Source: Edolisoma coerulescens (taxonomy: Eukaryota; Chordata; Aves; Passeriformes; Campephagidae). From it: a stretch of DNA of 64,000 nt. This document shows, in pieces, positions 1 to 13,193 of the stretch. The notes under the pieces were generated by a model. It did not search any database and was not told the origin of the DNA. It saw only the letters and a list, made by a program, of their open reading frames with translations. The stretch covers positions 1,060,917 to 1,124,916 of the forward strand of contig VWZW01004687.1 in NCBI GenBank assembly GCA_013397115.1, read 5' to 3'. Numbering within the stretch: the first letter of the stretch is position 1; every line of letters begins with the position of its first letter. Made by a program: the position numbers and the translations under genes.

Positions 1-2399
1 TTATAAACCTAGGGCATATGTTAGAATGGCATTCTGAAATCAAGTTAGAGTAGTATCTTGAAAAGTAATCTTTCTGAAATAATTTAGTGTTAAAGTAGGT
101 AAGCAATAAAACATGAGTGTTCACTACAAGGCTGTGACAAAGGGGCTAATATAGTCCATGCACGTATAAATGTAGGAAAAATGGATGATATCTTCATTTT
201 TCTCTATAGCAAAGATGAATTCATTAAAAAGGAAGATAGATTGGAAAAAAAATTGAGCTTTTAAAAGCAGAGTCACAGACTTATTCAAAAGCCATGGAAA
301 ATACCCTACTGGGAGAGACTTTAATACTTCAACTGATTTAGTCCATTAAAAATAAAACTGAGAGACACTTGACTACAGTACAGTTATAAAAGAAAATAAA
401 GGGCCCTTCAGCAGTCAAGAAAGTATATGATAAAGGTTAAATGCCAAAGCTGGACATATTTATATAAGAAATTATGCACTTCGGCTTTTCATACAAAATA
501 AGTGATCAGCCTCTGAAACAAGAGATTTCGAAACTTTTGTTGTTTGAAATCCTCATGTTTTTCAGAGAGGTATGATTTTCCTGTGTGTGTGTGTGTTAGG
601 GACAAGGTCTAGGAAAAGAGAAATGCCATTTTCACAGGTAAATCAACACACAGTACGCTTAGTCAAAGCTGAGAAACTGTGGAAAACAGCACTTCAATTT
701 TAGATGTTTTCTGTATTTTTAAAACTTAATGAAGGTAGATTTGACCCAAAGCTATAGGGCTTCTGTCAAGCTGAATTGCATCTTTTGTTTCATGTACTCC
801 TTTACCAACATGTTTTGTCTAGCTCCATTCAGCTCAGAGGTAATACTGCGAGATTTAGCCTCTTTGATTTACAGGTCTGATGAGACAATCAAATGATCTT
901 GCCAAATTTAAAGTCTATAAATCTATCAATTTCTTCTTATTAACAAAGGAACTTTGCAAGCTGATGTTTATCTATCGAGGTTTAATAGCTTCTTATTTTC
1001 CTAACAATAATCAATGAATACATTTTCTCATATATTTAACGTCATTAGAAAAACATTATCTGCTTATCTGAACTGCTGGAAAAGCACATCCATTCATGTA
1101 TAAACTATTCAATGAATTTGAAAATAAAGCTTTATTTTTAAATTAGCATCCCACAGTCTTATTCTGAGGATTTCCTGTCTTCTCCATAAGTGACATGAAT
1201 TGTAATACTGGATAGTGTGGACTAGTCTTTTAATGACACCACATCCTTTGAAGCAAAAATAGTTTGACAAAAGTGTCATCAGACTTGTGGGTACCCTGGC
1301 AGCAAATACTGATGCTTCTCATGAGAAATTTTCTTACGAACCTGAAAAGCAACAGGAAGAATTTGAAAGCTGGGAAACGCAACACTAAGCACTTGGCAAA
1401 GTTCTCTTTTTATACTTAAATTCTGCTCTTCAAGATACCCCTCTGTGAGACAATGCAGGCGTCAGACTTCACTGTCTGTTATTGGAAAACTGGGTTGCCT
1501 AATCTGTATAGGCAGAAGGCGTAGCAGAGTTGAGGAGTTTCTATGGAGATGGGAATTGGTGAGGAAGTGCATTTTCTCCTGATTCATCCTGTCTTCCTGA
1601 TTTTATAAGGGGCCATTATAGCCATTTATCTCTCTCTGAAAAAATGATGAAGCCTTTGGAAGCAATAGCAAAAGCAAGGTTTAAGTTTCACCTCAAATGA
1701 GGATGTCTGGTCAATTTTCACCAGGTCCAGCATTTCAAAACATAGTTCACAACAGATTTTGGTTCTTAGACCTGACAGTGTCTGCTAAATATATATAAGC
1801 TTGTAGGCTGGTTTTGACACTCGGTGAGAGGTAATAGAAAATAAGAAGCATTTTTCAAATAACAGTAATCTCATTAACACTAACCATGCTATCAAACAAT
1901 TGTACCCTTCTCAAACTCCCTGCAGAGCAAGCCTGTTGAACACAACTTATTTTTGATAAGTACGTGTAGATGCCAAAAATGTCTGAGTTACTAACTATGG
2001 CACACAAGCATGCGAATTAGAGGTGCTTTACATCTGTATACCTGAGGGATGGCTGGAAAGTTTGAGTCAGATTTCTCCAGTTTCAGAATATATAGGGTTA
2101 CTCAAACTCTTATTTCCCTATCTCCTCTGCCTCTTCCAGGGAAGTTTTTTTTAGGAACTCAAATTTATAACTGGAAAAGGAAATTGTTTGCAGGAAGAGA
2201 GTTCTACAAAGCTGGATTTTTCTTTTGAAAGCCATTTGTTTGGCTGCTGTTACTGTGCTTGGGTTTGAGGCTGTTCCCTTATCTACACATGTATCTTTTG
2301 AGAGACTGAAGAACTGGGGAGAGGAGTTAAAACATACCTTGATGGAGTCATCAAAGAGAAGTATATGTCTGGCTTCAATTTCCCTCATTTCAGGGATAC
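1..2399. other. Single-copy AT-rich DNA, no gene recognised
   Basis: No exon, RNA gene or transposon was recognised here. The stretch has one short TG dinucleotide run (582-596). Between about 850 and 1140 it is dense in TAAT, ATTA and ACAAT-like words without being a simple repeat. Open frames are short and carry no recognisable protein motif. Confidence 0.6.
582..596. repeat. Short TG dinucleotide microsatellite
   Basis: About seven uninterrupted TG units are read directly from the sequence. The flanks are not repetitive. Confidence 0.9.
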
Positions 2400-2431
2400 A
2401 ATATATGTGGTGGACATAATATATGTGGTGG
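2400..2431. repeat. Tandem pair of a 14-bp unit, period 18
   Basis: The 14-mer AATATATGTGGTGG occurs at 2400-2413 and again, identically, at 2418-2431, separated by ACAT. It looks like a local slippage duplication. No function is implied. Confidence 0.85.
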
Positions 2432-4955
2432 GTGACACTCTTTTTCAAGGGCTTGTAAAGAAATATGTTTCCCAATTTGTATTCTTATGTAAAAGTTTTT
2501 CCTTTCGAATCTGTAAAGACCAGATGTTTTTTCAGGCTTTGTAGCACAAGCTGGAGAGGCTGAAGGGGGCCCTTTGCCTTCCCCCCCCATGCTCTCCCTC
2601 AGCAGCAGTGGTGCAGCAGAATGGGATGTGAAGCTGATCCTGTGCTCCTCTCGGAGAGCACCAGTGCTGCCCCGCACCCCCACGGGCTCCTTTATTAGCA
2701 CTCCCAGCTCTGCGAGCACGTTCGATACGCTTTTGAATCTAAGCTTGATTTATTTAATAAAATAGGCTCTCCAGAAGAAAAACGGGAAAGTCCCAGTGGG
2801 AAGGAGGGAGGTGAAGTGAGGAAGCACACAGAATTGCAAATTCTGGTCCACCTCTCTGAAAACTCACACTAGAGCTCAGGGAAGGTAAAGGGCCATCACA
2901 TAAAACAAGTCCCTCAAAAAGTGGAAGGAGCAAGGGTTAAGAATTTCCATAAAGCCACGTAAATCTTGAGGACAGGAATACATATGTATATATAGATACA
3001 TATCTCACAATGACAGATAACCTGATCACAGTAGTTTTTTTCTGAGCTTATTCTTAACTTGCACATCCCCCTTGGTTTTAAACTTTTGCAGTATTGTTTC
3101 ATTTCAGAGAGAAGCATGATTGTAAAATAAGCTTAGATAATACAAAATATATATTTCAAGGAATATAATTTCATAGTTTACTTCAGTGTGCAGAAACAAT
3201 AAAACTGTGGAACATTCAGCTCCCATTAAAAGCAACTAGTACTTCATTACTGTTTCCAGTAAAACAGATCCCTTTTTAATATAAAGAAATGATTTTGTAC
3301 TGAGGCATTTTCAAAAGCAGAGAGGAAAAAAAGATTATGACCATTGATCTTATTACTAGTTCACAGATTCAGAAGGTACTATTTTCAGTGTAATATTCTG
3401 TGTGTTTTTAAATAACAATAATAAATCACTTATTATTTACTTATTAAAATATTTTTCTTTTGGGTCTATTTACTTCAGATTTTCACAATTACACAAAAAG
3501 ATTTTGAAGCTTTTCTAAATTAGATTGCTACCTTCCCCTTCTTTTTAGTAAATCAAAGATACTTCAGCTGTGGTAGACATACAGTGGCTTTTTTGCCAGA
3601 TCCATTCTCTCCCCCTCTCTTCACAAGCCAATTCCTCAGCTTGCTTGCCAGGACAATTCAGGAGCCATATTCTCCTTGGGCAATGTGTATCACCTCAGCA
3701 TTTTGTGGTTATACACATTTTACAGACTAAAAGATGCCAAGTAAGCCACTACTAGTTTTTTTGTTTGCACGTTTGGTTGTTTCTTGGGAAACGGGGACAG
3801 CAGGACTAAACTCATTAAAAGTTATACAAAAATCAGCAGGTCAGCAGGGGAAGAAAAACTAGGCAGGAAAATCTGACCTCTAGTAGATACTGACTACAGC
3901 ATTTTAATATTTTCCAACACAGATATTCACAGTAATATCACAGCACCTTTAAAGAAAACAAGGTGTCACTACAGTGTTCAAACATTACTTTTGCAACCTA
4001 CACACCTCACATTCTAAGAAGCTCTAGTTTCCTACAGCTGTGACCCAGCACAGTCCCCAGTCAGGGGCAGAAAATGGGGGCAGAAGGTAAGGGAGGGGAA
4101 ACCCAGAACAGGACAGAAGATGGGTATTGCAGATGACAGAGCTGTATGCTGGTGTCTAGTAATTTTGATATCAGATAATACCATATTATTTTAGAATCAC
4201 TTCACTTGTTATAATGGGTTTCATTATACAGATGCATACACATTACTGTCTTCTAGTTTTCACATGAAATTATGAAAAAAAAAGTCTAATCTTGATGCAG
4301 CAGCCAAAACATATGTCACTAATCCAAATTTATAATCAAATTGAAGGAGCTAGAAGGCATAAAATTAATTGTTACTTCCTATAGTTTCTTCAGGATGTGA
4401 CACCAGAAAAGCAAAAGCAATAACCATCTTTCTAGTCTACGTGCAGGAACCATCAATGGAAAAAAATTAAACCAGTCCATGCTCCAGTCTGATTAAAGAT
4501 GTACGACATGTGAACACATACTGCAAATAAGCCAAACTCTGCTGTGCATGACTGAGAGCAGTAAAACTGACACGTCTCAACTATACGTGTAAATATTTGT
4601 AACAAGAGCTAAATGTCATCAGGTTCTGCTTTTCTGATAAGGTGTCAGTTTTAGAAGACAGAGTAGCTCATCCTTTTGTGATGAGCCAACTCTTGAGGCA
4701 GCTGCTGTCATTTGTGCCTTATTCATCTCTGCCAGACTAGAGAAGTGTTTGCAAGAACAGCAAACACCAGCAAGAAGAGTAGGTGAAAGGAAGAACTACA
4801 GATCTAGATGTGGCAGAGTTTGGTTCCTGAGTTTCAGGGAGGTATTTCTTCTACCCGTGAGCAAGAAGAATGCCTTCTGGGTCTTCTTCCGGGAAGGTAT
4901 CAGGGGAAACCCAGCAGAGGAAATACACAGCACAGCAACTTCCCAGAGTTAGGCC
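2432..4955. other. Single-copy DNA, no gene recognised
   Basis: The stretch is mostly AT-rich. A GC-richer patch at about 2555-2720 contains a run of eight C (2581-2588). A minus-strand open frame of about 109 codons crosses that patch, but its first codon is GTG rather than ATG and its product matches nothing I recognise. Nothing else here supports a gene. Confidence 0.55.
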
Positions 4956-4958
4956 CAG

Positions 4959-5176
4959 GCTTTCCAGTTCCCTTCATATTATCTCTTTCTTCTGTTTCTT
5001 CTTTCTCAGCTAGGTCTTTTAATAGCTTCTTCATCCATCTATCTTTTCTTATTTCTCCTTGTTTTTCTGTGTCCTCACCCTCCCTCACCTTTCCATCGGT
5101 GTATTCTCCTCACAATCTTCCACTCCTTCACTGCCCCTCCAAACATACCATCTTTCTGTTCCCTTCACTTTGCCAT
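4959..5176 (+). repeat. Pyrimidine-rich low-complexity tract
   Basis: Roughly 200 bases are strongly biased to C and T on the plus strand, with repeated TTTCTTC, TCCTTC and CCCTC words and only scattered purines. The frames crossing it are spurious, and their Ser/Pro/Leu/Phe-rich content follows from the base bias. Polypurine/polypyrimidine tracts of this kind can act as splice-acceptor-like sequence or form triplex DNA, but no adjoining exon is visible. Confidence 0.6.
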
Positions 5177-6412
5177 TAAACCTCTACTCTGACATGCCTC
5201 TTGTCTGTGTAGTTGGCAAGCTCTTCAGGAGAAAACCTGTGGGTCTTCTGAGACCACGTTGCCATGAAAAATAACAGTAGATCAGTGAGGTTTTGACCCA
5301 GAGGAGGTCACACGACTGAACTTTGGGAGCACCTGATCTGGGGTTTATGCTGACTCTGCCAGTGCTGAGAAAACAGGCTGCGGTTGGTTTGGTACCACAG
5401 TGGATGGCTGGGGGAAGCATTATTTCATACAGCATCAGCATTTTGGCTCCTGTGGCTCTGGTGCTTTTGATCCAGTAGTGGGAACCCTGAAGCAGGATTT
5501 ACTGTGTTATTGAATGACAGCCCAAAATTGTGGGATACCTAGCAAGATGAAGTTTACCTCAGCTTGCTCCTTAGGCACTTTTGGAAGAAGCATTATTTTA
5601 TTACTAATGATAATAGTAGTAATAATATTAGTAATTACTGTGTTCTTTAAGCCAACAGCCATTCAGGTGGTGCCTAAGTTATTGAAAATAACCTGGAAAC
5701 CTAATCAACTCAAACCACTCTCTCCGCTTCCTGGAGGGGAAGGCTTCTGCCTCCAGCATGGTGCTGGAGAAGGTGAAGAAGTTTCTGTGCCTGAGCTGCT
5801 TTTACATACCAAGCCCTCTTGAGGAGAGCAGGGCCACTCTCTCACATGGAAATCAGCCAGGCCACATATTTGTCCCAACATGCTTGGAAATTGCCAGGAA
5901 AATGAAGGTGGAAGATTGCTCTCTGTCTCTGGAGCTGCTTCACTACCCTGAAATCTGTTGTTCAAAATTTCACCATCCTTTCCCTGCAATAAATACCAAA
6001 AGCCTATAAAAGGCTACAAACATTGCATAACAGGAAGAAAAATTGAACTAGGAGCCCTGCAAGATTAGCTGGACAGATGCTGTGCTTGGAAAAGAAGCTC
6101 CTGACTAGGTGGCAGAGCATCCTGTGGTTTCAGCCTGCTGGGATTCAATCTTTGTTTGAACACAGAGCTGACCACATAGCTTACTGCTTTCAGCACATGG
6201 TCTTTGCTCTAGACTCCCATACCTCTGTCCAGGGTCACCCAACAGAGCTGGACCATCTGTGCCCTGTGAGGTCTGCAGTGTATCTGTGACTGCCAAGCAC
6301 GTGGTCCTAGCAATCTGCAGCTAGCCCTGATAAGCAGTGATGTTAGCTAAGAGACCTTGACAAAGGGGCAGTGTCTCCTTTTTCCATTCAGACAATAGTT
6401 CTGCATGGGGGG
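5177..6412. other. Single-copy DNA, no gene recognised
   Basis: Base composition is mixed. An ATG-initiated frame at 5514-5822 (102 codons) would encode one hydrophobic segment, but that segment comes from the TAA/TAG-like tract at 5599-5637 and the ATG context is weak (T at -3, A at +4). It is not called as a gene. No transposon was recognised. Confidence 0.55.
5599..5637. repeat. Degenerate TAA/TAG-type trinucleotide repeat
   Basis: Imperfect TAA, TAG and TAT triplets run through this AT-rich stretch. TTACTAAT near its start and ATTAGTAA near its end are inverted copies, so a weak hairpin is possible. Confidence 0.6.
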
Positions 6413-6502
6413 GAAAGAAAAGAAGACAACAACAAAAAAACGCCAACCAAACAAAAAACTCCAAAAAACCAAACCAAAACAAAAATATCCAGAACCAAAA
6501 AG
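6413..6502. repeat. A/C-rich low-complexity tract
   Basis: The plus strand consists of A runs broken by CC, CAAC and CCAAA. Similar A/C or T/G tracts recur at 17411-17485, 21702-21835, 25735-25800 and 26341-26392. The sequence lacks TTAGGG periodicity, so it is not a telomeric repeat. Confidence 0.75.
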
Positions 6503-9500
6503 GGGTAGCCCTAATTCTCCAAGTCTAATCTGCTGTAGTGTCAAAGATATTACTTGGCATTGAAGGCAAATGAACTTAACTGTGCTCAGCACATAAAAAT
6601 CAGCCCTTTCCTATGACTGAGATATGAGTTGCTTAACCACAAATCCCAGAATCTGCGACAGTTGAAGCACAGTCAGATTTTATATGTCTGAGATCTTGGG
6701 GCAGCTGGATCTTGGCTGGGCTTCACTGTGGCTAAAATGAATTGCAGTCCTTTGTCATGTTACCTTTGCTGAGGGGTAACACCCTCCTCTGAGGGGCAAA
6801 CAGATGACCTGCGAGAACGAGCTGTGGCACAGCTCAGAGCCACAACAAATTCTAACTAACCATGAGCTTTTTCTAGCATATACCTGCATCTGGACTGTGG
6901 TACAAAGTGCAATGGGATTTAATAACTGCCATCAAATTGGCAGACAGCCCTGCTCCTAGAGAGGGTCCATATATTTAAGAACTATGCAAATTATGCAGTA
7001 TGCATGTGACCAAATTCTTTGTAGAGGAAAATCCCTGGGACTGTGTTAAATTAAATAGGATTATGGCTTTCACTAATCTGTATCCAGTGTGACCATACAA
7101 GGGTATTAGTTTGATAATATTTAAGGACTTAGCTCTACAGCAGCAGCAATCATCTGTCTAAGCTCAGCGACTGTGTTGTCACTGAAAATCTTAACTATTA
7201 AAGAGATTGTTATTTACATTGCCTGAATTAAACATGTGACACTCACCAGCTGGCAAATTAGGCACAAGAAAGTTGTGCATAGGTCAAGCCATTTTTTCCT
7301 TTTGGAAGAAGTAGAAAAAGCAAATGGTGTTATGTGACTCCTGTGAGCAGCACTGCTGAGCCCTGCTCTTCTGAAGCTGTGGGCAGTGTTCCCATCAGCT
7401 TGGTGGGAGTGGAGACAAACCAGTGTGATGCTATCAAAAACCTCACCTTTTCGCCAGAAGTCTTTTCCCTGGGTGGCACAGGTGGCTTTTTAGACTATCT
7501 AGCAATATAGCATGGTTCCTAACCTGGAAGCAGTACTTGCCTACTTGGTATTTGTTTACCAGGAGTTACAATGCTCAGCTGTCTCCAGTCACTGAAATGA
7601 GAGGTAACTGTGGTATACACTGACAAACACTTCCATTGTCATGGCTCTCTCCAAAAAAAGTGAACAGGTGACTCTCTTCAAGCCCATTTCCGCACAATCA
7701 CACACACATGTGTATAAATGTATATATATGCTCAACTGGAAAATATTAAGAGCTCTCTCAAATGTAAATTCTAGTAATGAAATTCAAAAAGCAATCAGAG
7801 CAGGAAAAAGATCTAAGCCACAGCTCAGTTTAAAAGCCATAGAAATTTTCCCACTGACTTCAGTGAAACAAAGATTTTCATTACCTGTATTTAAAGTAAT
7901 ACTATTTCAGTAAATGGATTACTATTTTTCTATTTCTTTACCATATTTTATGGTGCTAAAGCTATAAAAAGTCTAATATTACACCTTCAATTATTTTGTA
8001 TGCATGGAGATTTTACCAAAAATAAAATAGAACTGATAATCTGCTTGCTTGAAATGACTCTTACTTCAGGAATGAGTTATATGAAAACAACACCTTTACC
8101 ATAAGGATCGTGTTCTTAAGGTATTCAAATCTGCATGTTTTTAACAGGAGAGAAAAACATTTTTTAATATTTCCATTACTTCTGCAGCCAGCACAGCTAA
8201 AATAAAACAATATGTTTAGCATCTTCTCACATTTCTTTTGTTGTTACTCTACCTGAAGGTCACATTTTCAAAAGAGACATCTATATAAATCCTTTTGAGG
8301 ATAACTGTGTGATTGTAGCATGGGCTGCAGAATGATCACTCATAAAAATACAGAGCACAAAAGATGTAGTGGGTTGATTCTTTACCCCCCGACAAGGCTT
8401 GCAGGACTGCCAGGACTAAATATCCTTTGTGTTTAAATGGAACAGCCCTGCAGCAAAGGTCAGTCAGGGACACAACATACGAGAAGCCCGGAGCACCCTT
8501 CCAGTCCCTCCAGTTGGGTCTGTCCTTTGCCCAGCCCAATCAAGACAGATCTTATCTGTCCCATCATACTTAAATCCTCATGCAGCTGGCTATGTCATAT
8601 TAACAGGAAATACAATGCCCAAAGTAGCCTTACTCAGTTGGGCACCACGGGTGACTTTTTCAAGTTGGAAGTTCCCTGCAATGTAAGGTGTTCTTTGATC
8701 ACCTTGCTGTCATATCACCTCACTTCTGACTGCACATACAGTTCATACAGCAAATATGGCTATGATCCATCCAGCACATGCTCATGCTTCATAAGTTTAC
8801 AGTGAACTCTCTATGATTAAAATCCTGTTTCTTCATTTTTTTATTTAACTCACATATATTCTTATCTTATGATGAGTTGATTGGTTTGCTATGGGGTTGA
8901 GTGATTCAGGTGAAATAGCTAGGAAATGTCTGAATATACCTCAGCTAATTTTTCTTCTGGCTTAGTCAGCCAGGCAGGATTTTAAACAAAAGGGGTTGAA
9001 GAAATGCAAACGTGAGTTGGAGTCTTACCAAATTTCCTTAGACAGTTTTTCCTGAAATCATCAGGAACACTGCTTATGCTTCCTTAAGCTTTCAGTATGC
9101 TTTCCAGATGGATGTTTTGGGATCCCAGCTCTATAAGCAAAACCATCCAGCTGCAATAAATGTGTGTCTGGACAGGTTCTTCATCGTACCCTGGAGCCAC
9201 CTGAACTTATGGCAACTCCCAAGGATTCATACAGTTATGCCAATGCTACGGCTCTTCTCCAGAAGTCACACAAGCTGTGTCTTCTTGTGCTTTATTTTTA
9301 GTGGTAAAACTCAGAGAAAATTCTAGCCTAGACAGCACAAATTTAAGCTAGAAATATTTTATTATCACATGGACAACAACAATGTCAAATGGCTACACGC
9401 TAAATTACATTTATTTAAAATAATACTCAACAAGCTATTTAAAGTTCACATCACTACATTTTTTAAACACAATGAGGCATTTTATAAAGGCCTCATCCTG

Positions 9501-12436
9501 ACTTGAACCACAAAAGTATCTGACTTCTAAGTAAATTACTATAACATTGCAATGGCACAACAGTGCTACTCACTAATACTAGTGAGGACAGTTTCCAGAG
9601 CCGTGTACTGTAGGTGTGGAAAAGGGCTTTGGGCAGGACCATCTCTCTTGGTGAGGAGGGATTCCTAGACACCGGAAATTCTTCATATTGGAGTCACTGC
9701 AGTGGCACCAAAGGTGACAGTGGATCTCAATGCAACCAAATACCACAGAGACAGAACATTTTCTCATGTCAATATTTATTAAATTCTCTGAATGAAGAGA
9801 AGAGAATTTAGATAACTCCAATTGGTGTTGTGCATTGATGTATATTCTCTATTAATTACTTTATCTGGGAAAAGACAGCATTCATTTTTCTAAGACAAGT
9901 AGAAAATCCTCTGCCTCCATGCCTGAGAACTTAAACAGAAACAGAACAGCTTATTTACATTGAGAAAATATTATCTATCAATTCATTTGCAGCACTGTCA
10001 CTTACCTGAACAGGAACAGGACAGAGGTTATGACTGTATGCCTCTTTGTAATTGTTTTTGTACATCAAGCATGTTGCCAAGAAACATCTGTGTGTTTTGG
10101 CTTAATGGTTTTATCTTTAGGAGATTTTAAAATACCAAGAGAACACACCAAAAAAAGACTTTAAACATATCTGTGATTTCACATCTAATATGTCAAAGCA
10201 AATCATAAAGACATGGTGGTAGCTCATAACTAATTTTGAACACAGAAAAATTGACATTCAGTAGTATGCACATATACTGTTAAACTGCAAGAATAGTCTC
10301 TGCAGTGCTTTCAGTCTGGGCCAGCTTGAATTCTCCTGGCAGTTTTTGGGCAGAGTCTGGGAGCTGGCACAGTACAGAGACAGGCAGTTTGCAGGTGGTC
10401 ATTGTTCAGAAAATAATGTAATTGGGTAGATGTGGAATGCTCCATGCCAGGCTCTTCAGTGCCAGAGAGCATTTGCTGGCACTCTAAAATTTACTAGAGT
10501 AAGTATAAGCCATGTGTTCCCTTTTCTGATTGTCAAAAGAATAGGATGAGGAAAATTAAAAACAACTGCCAATATATCAATCTATACTGAGTTTTAAGGT
10601 GCAAGCGAAAAATAGGCTGCTAATCATATTGTTATAGATGCAGCTTAAAGGCCAAATTAATCCTTGTTCTAAATTCACTGACCTTTATTTCTATTTCAGA
10701 TCAATAATAATAAAATATTGGCAAGTAACATAAAATAAGTTCCTCACAACCTTTGAGCAATGCTTTTTCATCCAAAAAGTTAGGCTAAAATTGACGTAGT
10801 TTGATAAGAATGAATCCTCTTAAGATGAATAGGTATGTCAGGGTCTACCTCCCACAGTGTAATATAGTTGTTTACTTCATTTGTAAAAAGGCTACCATAA
10901 TTTTTCCTGGTGAAAATTAATTCTCAAGACATTAAAAAAATCAATTACCTAGCACAAAGCTTTCTTCCTAATGATGTTATGTACTGAAAATTCAATCTGG
11001 ATCTTGAAATTATGGTCAGGGCTTCTTCTAGATTTATGTGTGTACCACTTAAAGGTTTTGCAGGTAACTGTTTGCTCAGTCACACTGAAAACGATTGCAC
11101 GAAAGAGAATCTGCCTCTGTAAGCACCACTTGGGTGTGAAAAAGAAAATGGAGCCCACTTTTCAATCATCATATTCCTTCCCCACTGCCACATCTATCAT
11201 TCACATCACCAGCTGTAACTCCACAGAACAGTAATAACCTCTCTGTTAAAAAGCCATTTATAAATCACCATTTTTCTGATTTAAAAAACATTTTTTTTGC
11301 ATAAGATTCTTATTCTAGCTATGAATTCCCAGCTGTTTGAAGACAGTTTTATACCTACGTTGAATGTCATGTATTACTTATAGAATTTGTTAAGTATGCA
11401 AAAGACCAAAACTGACTAGCACTGATTTATGGGTACAATATTTCTCATGCAAAATTACACAAAGAAACCACAGAATGTCACATGTTATTTAAACTTAATT
11501 CATTTGCAATGTGACTTTGGCTTTTTGGATCTGTACATACAAAGCAATTCTTTGCAGGAATTCCATCAGAGCATGAACTCAAAGGGCTTCAAAAGTTGTC
11601 AGTTGCAAGTATTGTAACTCATTTTACCTGAGTGTGAAGCTCGATTTCACTGAGCTGTCTCTACTGGTAGGACCTCTCTAAACCACAGTACTGGCATCTC
11701 CCCTGGCAAAACTGAACAAAATACCCCATCTTCCAGTGTGAACATGAGTCAAGCAGTCATCTGGACCTAAGGACACACTGCCAAACTGACACAACAGGAA
11801 ATGTGACAAATTGTCAGAGATCATAGCAAGCAGTGGTATTTGTGAAACAATTAGTTCTTCTCAGACAGTGTTTATGTACATACATTGTTGATCTGAATAC
11901 TTCAACAGCGACCAAACATTTACAGAACAGAGATATAAATACTAACTCATCTTTATGCCACAAAGTACATCTTTTACCTGTTGATTTACAAAGATGAACC
12001 TCTTTGCACTCCTGTGCTCTTGAAAGACTAAAAATTTAGAAGGATGTGGGATAATAATGACGAGTGATTAAACACAGAAGTAAAAGATGGGATTTTTAGA
12101 TAAACTACTTAGGAATTCTGAAATTTAAGGGGAAAAAAAGGATAGATTTAAATAAAAACAAAACCACTGCCTGAAACCCAGAGCAATTATTAGAAACACA
12201 TCACACTAAATCTCTGTACCAGAAGATTGCAACAGCTCTACTAAAAAGTCAGCTAAAATCCACTGTAAAAGAAGTCTTAGCTGAGACTAAGAGGAATAAA
12301 AATGTAGCACCATTTCATTATCAAATTCTATTAGAATAGTTAATTGCTCACATTTACAGTGATTTCATAATCTCCCATTATGGCAGCTGCAGGGAGGAGA
12401 CAGAGCAGAGGGACATGTGAAGTCTTGGCACTGAAA
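6503..12436. other. Single-copy AT-rich DNA, no gene recognised
   Basis: About 6 kb carry no recognisable exon or RNA gene. The only simple repeat of note is a short CA/TA stretch at 7698-7730. The motif TGTAGTGGGTTGA at 8365 resembles the first bases of some avian LTRs, but the following sequence did not support an LTR call. The open frames at 8336-8805 and 10949-11234 overlap on both strands and show no family features. Confidence 0.55.
7698..7730. repeat. Short CA/TA microsatellite
   Basis: A CA run passes through ATGTGTATAAATG into a TA run. It is short and imperfect. Confidence 0.75.
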
Positions 12437-12702
12437 TCACAGAATCTATGTTAAAGGCTTATTAAGAGTATTTAATCCCTTTCCCTGCTGATTATGGATT
12501 GTCCTCCATTGTACACTTCCTAGTGTTTTGTCTAACCTAGTTTTAAATATCTCAAGCAACGGGAATGTCTTCAGTTCTCTTAGGAGATTACTTCAAGGCT
12601 AATGGATTTCACTGGCAGAGATGCCTCTTGATCTTCTGCCTACATTTGCCCTTACTTTATTCCTTTTGATTAAGAAAGTTTCTTTCCTTCTCTTTTTTTT
12701 TG
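12437..12702 (-). mobile_element. Ancient CR1/L3-like LINE relic (3' region)
   Basis: The plus strand reads like the reverse complement of the 3' part of old CR1/L3-type LINEs. It starts with a TCACAGAATC word. It then holds a TAGTTTTAAATATCTCAAGC-like block, a GGGAATGTCTTCAG block, an AGGCTAATGGATTTCACTG block and a CTACATTTGCCC block, in the order expected for this family. It is far more diverged than the other CR1 copies and has no open frame. Similarity was judged by eye from remembered family patterns, so the exact subfamily and ends are uncertain. Confidence 0.6.
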
Positions 12703-13167
12703 TGTGATGAATACTAGATACCCCATGAATATCAGAAATTCCACTCCCTTCCCCATTTTTATGGTGATTGGCATTTTTTGAGTGAGGGATCTAGAGGATT
12801 TCTATCCAGATAAAGCCAGTAGCAAGCTGCCAGCAGTGCTAACAGTCAGTATAGTCATACTTTGGCTGCTGCTGTGCCACTAGAAGTGGTTTCCATATGC
12901 AGCCCTCAGCCAGCTACTTGTCACCACCCTCTTCCTAGAGGTTATGCACACCCTCCCACTCCTGATTTTCTGGCTGAACTATTGCTAGAATTGCTGCTTA
13001 AAATGAGCCAACTTACTTAAAGCCTGTTTAAACAGTGAATTACTGCTTACCCATCTCTTTCTGGCTGACATGGGCTAGACAATCCTCCCAGCTCCATCTC
13101 CTCTAGCCCAGGGGAGAGATGGTAACCCCCAGCAAAGCAGTGGTGACCTTTGATGCCACAGAAAGGG

Positions 13168-13193
13168 AAATGGGAATGCAAGCATTCCCATTT
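13168..13193. repeat. Perfect inverted repeat, 12-bp arms, 2-base loop
   Basis: The left arm AAATGGGAATGC (13168-13179) and right arm GCATTCCCATTT (13182-13193) are exact reverse complements around an AA spacer. The stem stops there because the next bases do not pair. Each arm contains GGAATG/CATTCC, the core of TEAD-type (MCAT) binding sites, so the palindrome holds two such sites in inverted orientation. Binding is inference from the motif only. Confidence 0.85.

Noticed and set aside
5514..5822. Small ATG-started frame with a transmembrane-like segment
   Set aside because: The hydrophobic run is translated from a TAA/TAG-type low-complexity repeat, the ATG context is weak, and no homology was recognised.
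8365..8430. TGTAGTGGGTTGA as the start of an LTR
   Set aside because: Only the first dozen bases resemble an avian LTR start; the following sequence has no supporting blocks or polyadenylation signal.
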